Shown here piece by piece: positions 13,701 to 25,194 of a stretch of 64,000 nt of DNA (the stretch's first letter is position 1; the number at the start of each line of letters is the position of its first letter). A model generated the notes under the pieces. The model was not told the DNA's origin and did not search any database. It worked only from the letters and a program-made list of their open reading frames with translations. The translations under genes were made by a program, and so were the position numbers. Source of the stretch: Oxyruncus cristatus (Eukaryota > Chordata > Aves > Passeriformes > Cotingidae); contig VXAY01001039.1 in the NCBI GenBank assembly GCA_013399855.1, forward strand, positions 372,325 through 436,324, in the 5' to 3' direction.

Positions 13701-14717
13701 ATGGACACTTAGTGAGCTGGTGGGAATGTCTTAAATGGCTAATCAGATGTCTTAACTTTGAGTTGAAGAGGAAAATCTATAAAGTAGAAGCAAATATTTG
13801 TGACCTCTCAGGATCCCCTGATTTAATTTACAAATGGCAGAAGTGTTATCTCCAGATAGTAACACTGAAATGGTGTCCTTTATCCCAGTAGGGTTTTCCC
13901 CAGTGTGCAAAGCACACACTGTCCCCCTGAACCAAATGACTGTGTAAGAACAGGGAACAGTGATGTTGCAAGAGGGGGGTGAAGTCCGCTTGTGTGACAT
14001 GATGTCGTGTCCTGTGTCCACGGCCTGGAGACCATAGTCAAATGGGCCAAGACAACACCAAAAAATAAAGCTTTCTATGTAAACTTGTTAACTTCCATTT
14101 TAGAAGTGAACTAAATTTAACTAAGTAAATCTAAATTTAAATTTATTTCCTTTGGTTACTAGCTCTGTGATGGGTGACACCACCTTTACTAGTTGCTCCC
14201 CTTCATTTCAAACATTACCAGTACTTTTTATACTCATTTTTTGTATATTCAGTTTAAAAATTCATAAGCTTAAAGACCTGAAATGTACCTGTTGCTTTTC
14301 ATCTTCAGAGTACATGGTGTGCTTTTTAATAGAATTAGAGGTGTGAATTTTCATGAGTGTACATCCATGGCCTTAAGAAGACATGAAGATTCTAGGCAGA
14401 ATAAAACATAAGGCCTGGGCTAGGAAAAGAGAAAAGAAAGGAAAACAGGGAGATTTTATAGTACATGAGTCACTAACAGTGACTCAATAGTAAACAAGAA
14501 TGGATTAATTCTGGATAAAATGGAAAGGGGAAACTTAGGAGAAAAATAATATTGTTTACTAAATTTTGTGTAAGGCTCTAGAGAGAAGTTTAAAATTTCT
14601 TAGTCGAATTTGAAAAGGAAAAAGAAGCCAAATCTTTCTGGCCAAAGCTGGTGATAAGTATTCTGTGTCTAATGTGCAAGAGTTACTTAACACATTCTGT
14701 AAGGTATATAGAGTAGA
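10726..14717. other. Non-coding single-copy DNA, no gene seen
   Basis: No supported gene. The two overlapping plus frames at 11246-11464 and 11274-11561 occupy a C/T-rich stretch that gives Ser/Leu/Phe-rich peptides with no known domain. The frames at 13215-13397, 13357-13539 and 13752-14021 likewise show nothing recognisable. An A12 run lies near 11883. I recognise no transposon until the SINE remnant that follows. Confidence 0.55.
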
Positions 14718-14910
14718 CCTAGAGCATCAGGGAACCAGAGTTGTATTCCCTACCACTGATATATCCTGTAACCTTGAAAGATTCTTGATCCCGTCAGTGT
14801 TTTAATTTCTTACCATAAAGCAGATTGGAATTACATTTTTTGTGTTCTGAAAGTAGTATCGTGGGGATTAGTTCATAAAAGTTTGAGAATCGCAGCTGAA
14901 AGAAGCAACT
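14718..14910 (+). mobile_element. MIR-like (CORE-SINE) remnant, near full length
   Basis: This is the best ancient-SINE match in the window. Collinear blocks matching the MIR consensus are: TTGTATTCCC near 14741 (consensus GGTTCAAATCCC, the B-box region), TACCACTGATATATCCTGTAACCTTG near 14751-14776 in two parts (consensus CCACTTACT...TGTGACCTTGG), TTTAATTTCTTACCATAAAGCAG near 14801-14823 (consensus CTCAGTTTCCTCATCTGTAAAATGG), and GTGGGGATTAGTTCATAAAAGTTTGAG near 14861-14886 in parts (consensus GTGAGGATTAAATGAG...GTAAAGCGCTTTGAG). The order and approximate spacing fit a whole element. It is heavily diverged, as expected for an insertion older than modern birds. The orientation follows the consensus sense strand. 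Confidence 0.62.
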
Positions 14911-17900
14911 GGTGTGACATATGATGCATAAACTTTTTTCTGTTCGAGAAAGATTTCATGGGACTGTAACAAGCTTAATTAAACTTAACAGCTATACCTA
15001 GGAAAGGTGGTGCTGACATATCACACACACCTGTGGAGAGATGAGATTTCCCTAATAAATCTCATATGAGTGCGCTCTTAGAGAGGAAAGTTCTTTAAGC
15101 TGTGGTGAAAGTGTGAGATTAATTTTAGGATGCAGCTTTTCAAGAGTAAAGTATACTGGAGGAATCTGAAACCTTTGCCTACTTTGGTTGTTAAGGAAAG
15201 AGTTATGCTGAGGAGAACGTGGAAGAATTTTCTCAAGGGAAATTATGGACAGAGAGCGAGGTATCAAGGACAAGCTGTGGTTTCTGATGGTTGATGCTAC
15301 TTGAAAAAGAACCTTATTGGGGGTGCTGCTTTAGATCGCTTCCCAAAGGAAGTTGGATTGTTTTGTGGCAGAAACAAACTTGCTAGGCCTTGGTGGCCCT
15401 TAGTTCAGGGTAACAGCATGTGTCCATGTTGGGAAAAGCCAATGGCAAATATTCTTCTCTTGCGTCCTGAATTTGTAGGAAATTTTTCTGGATGGGTACT
15501 GAAGTCTCTACGTCCAAATTTTTATGTGAATATATTAATGTTGAAGGAACAAAGCAGGCTTTTATCTTGTTGATTGTATATTTGGATTTCTTAAATACTT
15601 TGTAAGTTGAACAGAAAATTAATTCCTGCAGTTGATATTGATAGATGTGTCATGCTGTGTATGCTGGTGCTACTGTGTCACAAGTCCTTGAGGGCTTAAT
15701 AGTGGAAGTATCACTGTTCAGCTTCCTACCACTGCACTCAGAAATCAAGTCTGTCAGTGGAAGGTTAGCAGCATGAATATCAAAGTTCCTCAGTAGACTA
15801 AATCTGGTAAACAATAGTTTGAGATCTTTTAATTCTCAGATCATACTGCGTATTCAGAGCTCATGCAGGTGATTTCCTTGCTGTCCCCACCTTTTACCAC
15901 CCACATCCCGCCTGAGAAAGTGTAGTTACACACATCAACTGTAACATGTTCTGGAGGTTCTTGGTCACCTCTAACTTTTGTACTTCTGATGCAAGGTATA
16001 AATGGAGGCTTGGGTTTAGAGGCTAAACAAGTTTGGAGGCAGGTATATCTTCTGCCAGAATACCTGTTTATTGTCCATTTATTTTGCATCTTCCTTCTCC
16101 GTTTAAGATAAACAGCAGCTTCCTCTTCAATCCCCAATACTGTAGTAAGGGCATGTCTGCTTGTTCACTCACTAGTACCAGAAAAAAACTCCTACATTTT
16201 CAGTTTCTTTCAGAGATAAAAAGAATTTTCCTTGAAGTTGGCACCTGTGCAGAGATGGGAAAATTTTATGGTGTGTTCTTCACTGTTCCTGTTGTGCAAC
16301 TATACTTGATTTGCCATATCCCGATGCTTAATAATTTCTATTTTATAAATGTACTTGGAATTTTTTCCAACATCTTATGATTAACATAGGGATTTGGCAA
16401 GAATTAACAATGTTCTGAAATATTTGGACACAGAAGCATTTCTCCTTAGAGTAACTGCTTTGCAGAACTGACCCTGTCTACTGTTTTTTTCTGCTCTGGA
16501 AGACCTTTTAATTTATGAGTCCAAATATTTTTTAAGTTGGAATTTACTATGAAAAAACCTCAACCTGTTCAGTTTTTTAGTTCATTAGTACTAATTAGAG
16601 CTCATTGTGAATTGTTATTCCACTTTTCCGTTGCCATACAAATGGTTAAACCTTTACAGAATCGCTCAACTATACCCTAATATAAAAACTCAGCAGTAGT
16701 GCATATAAAATTAGTATATCATCAATCAGCTTGGAGTGGAACTGGGAGGTAATTGTTCTATTTTACTTCTGTACCTGTTTTCTGTCTAAAGCTACTAAAC
16801 CAAAACACGTGCAGAAATTAGTGAAGTGTGTATAGGCTCACTCCTAGGACCTTATGCAGCTCAGAACTCCTTTTGTGTACAAAGCAGAGCTGCTTCAGTC
16901 GTGCTTTTGTTCAGTACGGTTTTGTCTTCAAATAGCCTTTAGCCTTGGGCAACAGGGTCACGTTGCTTCAAACTTGGTGCAGATAATTTAAACATGTAGT
17001 ATATGTTCAAGGGTGATCTTGTAAAATTTATGTCGTAGTAGGTGAATCAGAGTTACAGGTATTATTTCTTTTGAGTGGTTCAGGTCTCAATTAGTATTTC
17101 CTGTCCAAAATATTCAAATAAATCTTAAAGTAAAAATTAAATTCGTTGCTAGAGTTAATACCCCCCCCCCATTCAGTTATTTCTCCTAAATTTAGGATTG
17201 TTCTGTAGACATCTATCTCTTCTATGATATATAAATATTTCAGACAAGACATATTGAAATATTTATTGTGATAATCAACAGTAGTCTTGAAAACAAATCT
17301 TCCAGTTTTGTAGCACTGATCTATAACAAATACTTTCCACTACAAGAATATCATCTTTTACTTTTGACTCATACATTATTAAGTAGTAACTTTTTAGAGT
17401 TAATTTGTCTCGTGATACTGTGAAGGATTTATTGTTTTCTGTGTGAATTAAGGCAAATAAGAAACCTCAGGTTGGATAACTCACTTCCAGTCAAGAAGCA
17501 TATAAAAATTCCTTATTCTTTACCTCTTTACATGGTTTTGTTTATTTTTCAGAAGCATAAACATACAGCTTGGTAAGAGCTGCCACAGTAACGTATCAGG
17601 CATGGAAATGATATCCAGGGGTTTATAAGATAGGCCTTATTTTTTAATCTGGAAATTTTATTTTGAAGAGGGGGGAAAAATATTTATATGTCAAGGATTT
17701 CTAGACTAGTTATCTTAAATTCTGAGCACAATCATACTCTTGTGGGACTGAATTCTCTGCAGTTTGCTGGGGGAGTTTGAGGTATTCTAGTTCTTCCACT
17801 TCACCTTGTGTCATACATCTGTAGAAGGTGCCTGTGCATATCTGTTCATGTGTGTGGTATGTATTTGATGCTTCTGTTAAGACAGACAAAAAATCTCATA

Positions 17901-18986
17901 GACAGTAATTATTCTGTAGCAAGGGCACCTTAAGATCTCTCCTCTTACACATGGTATGTGATTATTCTGAAATCCTCATTGTCCAAATATCTGATACTAC
18001 ATATTTGTACAAGCCATGAAACTTGAAGCTGGCTTGTATTGTTCCAGTTTTTATGATGTTTTGAGTACTTTTAATGTTTTTAGTTTTGAAGGTGTTGTCA
18101 CAGGGCAGGTGAATGAGTATTTACCTAAGATTCTAAGAGGTATTTTTGCATCTTGAGAAATGACAACCAGTGCTGGCTAATATAAAGAAAATACTATACA
18201 TATGCCAGACTTGCAAAGTACAGAAAAGTTTTTACCTGCATCCACATGTCTTTCTGATGTTTTACATCTCCCTCCCCCAACCCCCCCTTTAAAAACACAC
18301 TCAAAAAACTGGAACTGTAGGGCTCTTTTCATGAGAGGGTGTGTTTCCTTCTCCAGGTTTTGCTTTAGCATACTAACTTACTGAAGCTAACGTAAAAAAA
18401 CCCAAACAAATACAAGTCTTAATACGGTTGAGGTGGCACAATGATGTTTCTTTCCAATTCTATCCCCTAATAGCTCAACAAATACACTTTTTGAACAACA
18501 GTGATATTTCTTGTCAGTCATCTGATGTTAATCCAGAATCTTAAAATAGTGCTGAATCCCTCTTGTTTCCCTCAGTGTCATCACCAGTAAAGGAGCTGGG
18601 AATAGGGAAAGAGATTTTATTTGTGATCCCAGTAGCACTCCTGCAAAGTTCTCCATTCTGAGCACTGCCATTAGCAAATGACTGGAACTTAAAGAACATT
18701 TGATCAGGGAATTTAGCTCACGTTCCTGGGTTATGTTAATTTTGCAATATGTGAATTAAGAAAGCATGGTGGAAATCTATTGCTGTCCACTAAGTTTTCT
18801 TTGCTCTTAAAATTACAGTTGAAGTTGTTCTTTAAATAGAAAAGGAAATTTTGCTTCAACATTGCTGAAAATGCAGTAAAATACATTAGAGGATTTTGTT
18901 ATGTATGCGGCAAGCCAGCATAGTAAATTTAATAAATTATGCGTTTCTTAAGAGAAATTTGGAGACAGAAGTTGCAGAATTCATTT
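14911..18986. other. Non-coding single-copy DNA, no gene seen
   Basis: No supported gene. The 98-codon minus frame at 15841-16137 and the 115-codon plus frame at 16033-16380 overlap in opposite senses, and neither shows a known domain. A C10 homopolymer sits at 17161-17170 and a C-rich tract (C5, then C7) near 18274-18288. I recognise no transposon in this stretch. Confidence 0.55.
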
Positions 18987-19228
18987 TGGTGGTGGGTTGA
19001 CTCCGACTGGATGCCAGGTGCCCACCGAAAGCACTGTAGCATTTTCCTCCTTACATGGATGAGGGAGAGAAAATATAATGAAAGGTTTGTGGGTTAATAT
19101 AAAGACAGGGAGAGATTACTCACAGATTACTGGGCAAAGCAGACTTTACCTGGGGAAATTAGTTGAATTTATTGCAAATCAAATCAGAGTAGGATAATGA
19201 GAAATTAAAACAAATCTTAAAAGCACCT

Positions 19229-19238
19229 CCCCCCCCCC
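19229..19238. repeat. C10 homopolymer inside the LTR
   Basis: Ten consecutive C, followed by TTTTT, within the R/U5 side of the LTR. The length of such a run is unreliable in an assembly. Confidence 0.85.
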
Positions 19239-19379
19239 TTTTTCTCAGGCTCAACTTTAGTCCATATTTCCTTTATCTCCTCCTCTCCAGTGGTTCAGGG
19301 GAACAGGGAACGGGGGGTGCAATCAGTGCATCATGTCTTATCTCTGCTGCTCCTTCCTCCTCAGGACGAGCAGCTTCTC

Positions 19380-19760
19380 ATACTCTTCCCCTGCTCCAGC
19401 TTGGGGTCCTTCCTCTGGGAGACAGTTCTCCACGAATTTCTCCAGCAGTGGGTCCTTCCCACAGGCTGGACATCTCCAAACTGCTCTGGTGTGGGTCCAC
19501 CATGGGGTCACAAGTCCTACCAGAAAACCTGCTCCAGTGTGGGCTCTCTCTCCATGGGGCCACAGGTCTTGCCAGGATCCTGCTCCAGCACAGGCTTCCA
19601 GGTCACAGCCTCTTTCAGGTGTCCACTTGCCCCAGCATGGGGCTCCTCCTCTGCTCCCCTATGGACCTTCACGTGCTGCAGGGCACAGCTGCCTCACATG
19701 GGTTTGTACCGGGGGCTCGCAGGGGAATCTCTGCTCCAGTGCCTGGAGCACCTCCCCACC
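19380..19760. repeat. Imperfect internal repeats of the LTR U3
   Basis: A CTGCTCCAG-TGTGGG-like core recurs with spacing of roughly 40-90 bases (near 19398, 19440, 19480, 19528, 19580, 19632 and 19730 on plus). Each copy is followed by C/T-rich sequence ending in TCC or CAC. Direct repeats in U3 are common in retroviral LTRs, where they can carry enhancer activity. Here they are decayed and I claim no activity. The repeats also explain the long Pro/Ser/Leu-rich open frames read in several phases. Confidence 0.65.
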
Positions 19761-20013
19761 CTCCTTCTTCACTGACCCTGGAGTCTCACATATTCTCTCT
19801 GTTACCTCTGGCTGTTGTTCTGGTTGTGCAATGACTTCCCTCCCCTCTTAAATGTGTTATCCCAGAGGTACTAACACCATCACTGATGGGCTCGGCGGTC
19901 AGTGGCAGATCCCTTGGAGGCAGCTGGGATTGGCTCCACTGGACATGGGAGAAGCTTCTGGCAGCTTCTCACAGTAGCCACACCATGACCACAACCTCGC
20001 CACACCAAACCCA

Positions 20014-23000
20014 ATTAAATTTTGTAAAAGTGAGTTATTGCAGTTGCTTTTTCTGGAACACTGGAGCTTACAGAATGGCATGACTCCTAATCTGTCCTTT
20101 TTGCATTATGAAATTATAATCCTTTGTACATCAAAATTATTCCATTGAGTGATAGAAAGCCAAGAAAAGGAGGGAATCTCTGTAAAAGAGATGGGAGAAT
20201 CATTGTAAAAGGTGAGTAATGTAGAAATTGATTACACTGGTCACTTCTGGCCTGCAGGTTCAATTGCATGTTTCCTGGTTACTAGAACCTGAAAAGAGCT
20301 ATTTTTTAAAAAATTGAAATATCATAGAAACAAATTATCAAACTGGCATTTCAGTCAGCTATTTGGCAGCGAAGAGAATGAAGGAGACAAAATAGTAGAC
20401 TTGCCACTGCTTTTCTGCTCAAAGTGGAATTCCCTTCATCTGTGTTAGGATTTTTGGTTAGCACTGAGGTAATGCTGTGTTGTTGGAAAGGGTGCTTGGA
20501 AATGATGCTCAAATGTGTGGCTCCCCTCCTCCATTTCTGTTCTCTCCCCCCTCCTGTGCCCCTGACCTAGTGAAACAGGTTCCAGTCACAATCAGCAAGG
20601 ACATCCATTAAATGTGAAGTGAATATGTGCAGAAATTGTCTCACCAAGCCATTTATTTGATTTCTTGTGACACCTAAGGGCAGTTAACATGCTGACTGAT
20701 TTGGGGGTGATAGGTGTGGGCCTCCAGTAATAGGTAATGAACATCTTGAATTATGCTTTAATAAGCATCAAAATTCAATGTATATATAATATAATGCCTT
20801 GGAGGAGGATTTGTTGAGTCTTGAGATGGAGCTGTAATTCCATCGATGCAGTGCTGCTTGAGTGGAGAGACTTGGTTCTGTTGCTTTAGTCTTGCTGTGG
20901 TGTGTGTGGTCTTGCCCCTCTCAGAAGATTTAATAATTTTTTATTGTGTGTCTTATATGAATTTAAATTGCTTATTCCTTAATGAAAGCCCAAGCAGTTG
21001 ATACAGTCTGTGGATTTAACACCTCTTTTAGTGTTACACAGTAGGCTACTCTCTGCTCTTTAAAGTATATCAGGGATGTATTTCTGCTTGTTGGTGCTTG
21101 GTGGAACAAAGAAAAGAAAACAGGCTGTGAATCCTCACCTCTGTGAATACTATCTTTGCTATGTCCCTGTAGTGGATTCACAATTGCACATCAAGCAATT
21201 CAAATTTCAGTATAAATCAAGGTGTGGTGGAACAAAGCATTTTACCGATGATACTGATATATTTTACCAACTGATATGTTGTACCGATGCTCGGCATCCC
21301 TTTAAGGGATTTCCTTTGGAATGGTTTTACCGAGGTGGGATGAGGATCAGCAAAGGTTTAAAGCAGGCTACAGAACTCAGCAGTGAAGTGGGGTCAGGAG
21401 GTACTGACCCAAGGAATTCAGGGTGAGAAATAGAGTGGGAGCCAGAGAGATTTGTTTTGCCTGAATGTTGAAGGACAGGTTCCCTCTTCCCTGTTGCTAT
21501 TAGTGAAGGGCAGAGTCTGTCAACAGAATCTGTGGCGTATGCTTTGCTATGAACAAATGCTGAAATGCACCCTGCTTGGGCAGCACCGTTTACACAGTCA
21601 TTGGATGTTGTATGAGCATCCAACCTTCAGAAACAATTTGAGAGGAAAGCTGCGTCTTTTCCCTGCCACTCTTGAGACTGTGTGTTTAGTGATGAGTCCT
21701 GAGATGCAAAAATGTTATCCTCTTTTGCCAACAGTAAAATCATCAAAAGTCTTAGAAAATAATTTTGAAGCAATAGCTTTTAATTTTTAGAGGATTTAAT
21801 TTTAGAGGCTTTTTAAAATAATCATAAGAATAGTCCAGATCTTGGCTGACATAGTAACATTTTTTAATTGCGCGAATCTTGGGCTGTGAGGAGAAAAAAA
21901 AAGTTAATGTATTGCTGTGTGTTTGCTTAGCACTCCTCCCTTAGGCAGCATATGGATTTGTTTTTGTTTCTAACCTGTGTGCTTTTTTTTCGTTGTCTGG
22001 ATGATTATGAGAAGCTGGAATCCTCAGCAGCCCTGGCTCTGTGTTTTACTTCTGCTATCTGGGGCACACTGGTTGACCTTTTTTTCCTTTTTTTCCCCCT
22101 CCTAGTATGCAAAATAGCAAGTGGACATTTTCATCTCTTCAAGCTACAACAATAAGGTGCAGTGCCCAGTCCCTAAGTCTGGCTTGGCAAAACACCTATG
22201 CTTTTGGAGTCACAGCCTAATTCGAGCCAGATCAATGAAGAGATTATTAAATAACTGAACTCTTCTATTTGAGAGTCTTCGCCTCTGAGGCATTTTTAAC
22301 TTTCACCTCTGACTTTGGCAACACTAAAACAATCAATATTGACTCAAAAAATATAGGCAGTGGGAAAATATTTCTCTTCTGGGGGAATAACTTTAGCATG
22401 ATCTGGCTACTGTGCTGCCTTGTTAGTGAGCAGATAGAACATTCCCTGTGCTCTTGCACTGAGTGTGGATGAAACTTTCAGCTCAGACTTTTACCTGTCA
22501 TTTTAGATCATTTAATCTCATTGTTCCTTTTTCTTATAGTTCTTCTCTCACTAGTAATCTTCTTCCTCCAAGTATTCCACCAGTGCAAACCCCACCTCTC
22601 TTGCTGGAGGACCCAGCAGGAATTCTCTTCAGAGGACGAGAAGAAATTCTCCCTTCAACACTTTTTGTCCTTTGATGTCTCCCTTCCCACCAGTATGTCT
22701 GTAGCATATTGTACAAACCATCATCACTGGTAACAGTTCCTACTAGACTCTATCTGGTGCTCAAAATGAAAAGCTGTCCTTCCAGTTGAGCCTTATTAAA
22801 ATACCTCACCACCCTGATGATTGTAGCTGCTTAAATTAGACTGTTTTGTTCCTGTATTAGTAATGTCTGATAGCCGTAATATTTCTATCTAGATAAAAAA
22901 ATCCAACAAAGAGGTTTTAACTGTCACTGCCATTATTTCTTGGTTGTATTTAGAAAATGAGATGCATGCCTCCCTCATGAGTCTGGGTTTAGTGCTTAAT

Positions 23001-24877
23001 ACATTTCTTAGGAAATGAGGACAGCTTCCTGTAGCTAAAAAAGGTGTTTTGGAAGCTGGTGTTTAATTCTTTGAGGCCTGCTCTGTGCAGTGATATGCAA
23101 GTATTGGGTTGAAGCTGTTGAGAACTGGAGGCTCTCCAATCTGTTACTGTTCACAGTTACATAAGTTCTGACGAGCTGTGTTTGATTACAGATAAAACTC
23201 TTCATATCTGTTTTTCTAGCAAAACTATTTAAAGATCTATACTGTGACAAAATCTGCCCTCTCAGTAACAATAAATATTCAGTAAGGAGCCACGCTTCAT
23301 GTGTTCACCTTAACCTTAAGTGTTCTTTGTAGCACGTAGCAATAAAATGAACAGCCTGACTTCCAACTTGCTAAAGGGCACTGAGAGGAAAGGAAGCAAA
23401 ACCACACTTCCAAATGAAAACCAGTTAGCTGTAACAATCTTGTTGATGGGTTCACTATTAGTCCTGATGTCAGCTGCAGAAAGCACCTTCTGCCCTGAGC
23501 CTGCTTGCAGGCCTGGTTAACCTTTAGCTGTTGTGCATCAGACACTTCAGGAAAGTTACTAGAAAAACAGCTTGCAAAATATTTGTGCTTTGTAGTTTTA
23601 TAGCAGCATGTGTACAGAAATTCCACATGATTCCCTCTATTTGTGCTATATGTTACAGTAGTATTTTAACAACATTAGTAGTTTACAGTAACATCATTTA
23701 GGGTGGGGTTTTTTGTCTCCTCAGTTGCTAGCTATGTAAGAAGGAGACTGCTTTTTGCCACTCTTCAAATACCTCTTTTAATGTTTTAAGTTTGTATTGA
23801 CAGAATTTTTTTAAAAAGCATGTATTAGCTCTTCCACTTGTTTGAATGTTTTTTAGGGAGTGAAAAAAAGATCTATGCTTTGATGTGTTGTGAATGGGCT
23901 GATGTGAGCTGGGGGATTAGCGTCTGAGTTGCTGGGTTCACCATCTGGGAGAATAATTTAATTTATTTTCTTTTTTAAGAAAGGGCTGTGAAAGACCTTG
24001 AGGTCAGTGCAGCTTGAGAGAAGTATTCACCAGGAGTCCAACTGAAAGAACCTCTGGCATTCTAGTTTTATTTACAGGCTGTATTTCAAAACAAATTGAA
24101 TGAAGTCCAGATCCTCGTTGTGTATATATATCTGCTGATAAAGTGAGCAGAATTAAAAATTGCACAGCAAACTTTGTGCTAGTGAAGTACAAGTTCCTGC
24201 CTCCCAGAACTCCATGTGTTGGCTTGTCGACAGTAGGAGGCTCCAGAGAGAGGCCCTTCTGTCTCTCTCCCTTCTTGTTTCTGAGTTTGTTTAAAGTAAT
24301 GAGGCCAGCTGTCCTGTCTAAGTGAATCAACACTCAGGTTCAGCTATTTTCCTTCAATTAGACTCCAGTGGGAGCAAATCTTTGGTATTCCTCAGAAGTT
24401 TTGTTTCCTGAAATTGTTGAAAATGGGCTCCTCTCTGGATCACAATTTAGGGTAAATTCATACATCGTACTGTGTGTGTTAGTACAGTTCCCTGTGTAAT
24501 TTAAAATGGTTTTACACAGGTAGATTGAAAGGATCTGGTTCCTGTAGCCCAAAAGCACTTCTACATGTATTCCCAAAGGGACTAAATAGCTTAACATTTT
24601 ATTATAAAAATATGTATTCTAGGCACTTGGTCTCAACAGATGCTAATACACATAAAATACTGTTGCTTCTTCTCTTACTAATTTATAATTTGTAACAGTT
24701 ATGTTTGATTAGATTGGTGTAGTAATTAATTGCTAAGTTACATGATTAGTTCAGAATTCTCTCCAACAAATAAAATAGAAATAAGCCCTCCTCCTGTATT
24801 CTCTAAAAAGCTTTGCTTGAAAGTTAAGCATTCTCCATCCATCTCCTAAAATTGTAAAGAAACAAATCAGGTATATA
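20014..24877. other. Non-coding single-copy DNA, no gene seen
   Basis: No supported gene. The frames at 21076-21426, 21452-21790 and 21952-22155 (plus), 21327-21623, 23297-23626 and 24004-24333 (minus) overlap each other in opposite senses and match no family I know. Visible details are three TACCGA motifs (21243, 21282, 21328), a strong polypyrimidine-AG at about 22078-22105, and C-rich and T-rich short runs. I recognise no transposon before the CR1 fragment. Confidence 0.5.
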
Positions 24878-25042
24878 AGGGCAACAAAACTGGTGAAGGG
24901 TTTAGAAAATATGTCCCATAAGGAGTAGCTGAGGGAACTGGGGTTCTGGAGAAGAGAAGGCTCAGGGGTGTCCTTATTGCTCCCTACAAATACTCGAAAG
25001 GAAGTTGTATTCAGTTGGGGGTTGGACTCTTCTACTGTGTCT
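24878..25042 (+). mobile_element. CR1 LINE fragment (3' portion)
   Basis: Closely follows the avian CR1 consensus as I know it: GGGCAACAAAACTGGTGAAG near 24879, then a TAAGGAGTAGCTGAGGGAAC block near 24931, TGGAGAAGAGAAGGCTCAGG near 24947, CCTTATTGCTCCCTACAAA near 24971, and a GGAAGTTGTATTCAG...TGGGGGTTGG block near 25000-25027. Relative to the consensus, a few bases are missing before TGGAGAAGAG. The match ends near 25042 without reaching the CR1 3' tail, so this is an internal piece of the 3' region, truncated at both ends. It encodes nothing intact. Confidence 0.87.
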
Positions 25043-25194
25043 GAATTTATAAGTTAAATGTTTTTTGTCCATTCTGCTAGAACTATTTCATTTTTGGTAT
25101 CAGCCCTCCATATTGAGGATAGATGATATAATACTTCCAGGAAAATACCATGGAACATTCTGCTTGCAGACTACTTGTTTGTGTGGTAGCTGGT

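Larger units (their letters stand above)
18987..20013 (-). mobile_element. Degenerate solo LTR of an avian endogenous retrovirus
   Basis: A G/C-richer island of about 1.03 kb, sharply different from its AT-rich flanks. I recognise its text from memory as a widespread bird ERV LTR: the GGTTGACTCC...GGATGCCAGGTGCCCACC left block, the repeated CTGCTCCAG-TGGG units in the middle, and the CTTCTGGCAGCTTCTCACAG block near 19950-19973. Read on the minus strand it begins TGGGTTTGG and ends CAACCCACCA, with TG...CA termini. A minus-strand AATAAA lies at 19168-19173, about 180 bases from its 3' end, and an ATAAAGG TATA-like motif lies near 19270-19277. That layout fits U3, R and U5 in minus orientation. 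No gag, pol or env sequence adjoins it, so it is a solo LTR. The open frames at 19290-19851 come from it. I cannot name the family with certainty (ERVL or ERVK class), and the exact ends are uncertain by a few bases. Confidence 0.82.

Noticed and set aside
15672..15755. AAGTCCTTGAGGGC block resembling an L2 LINE 3' region
   Set aside because: One short match only; the remaining positions align too loosely to support an L2 call.
15841..16137. 98-codon minus-strand frame that reads like a protein
   Set aside because: No recognised domain, no convincing splice sites or regulatory context, and an overlapping antisense frame of similar length.
19290..19851. Overlapping frames of 128-172 codons that look like a proline-rich protein
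   Set aside because: They lie inside the solo LTR and arise in three phases from its repeated units; no retroviral or host protein is encoded.
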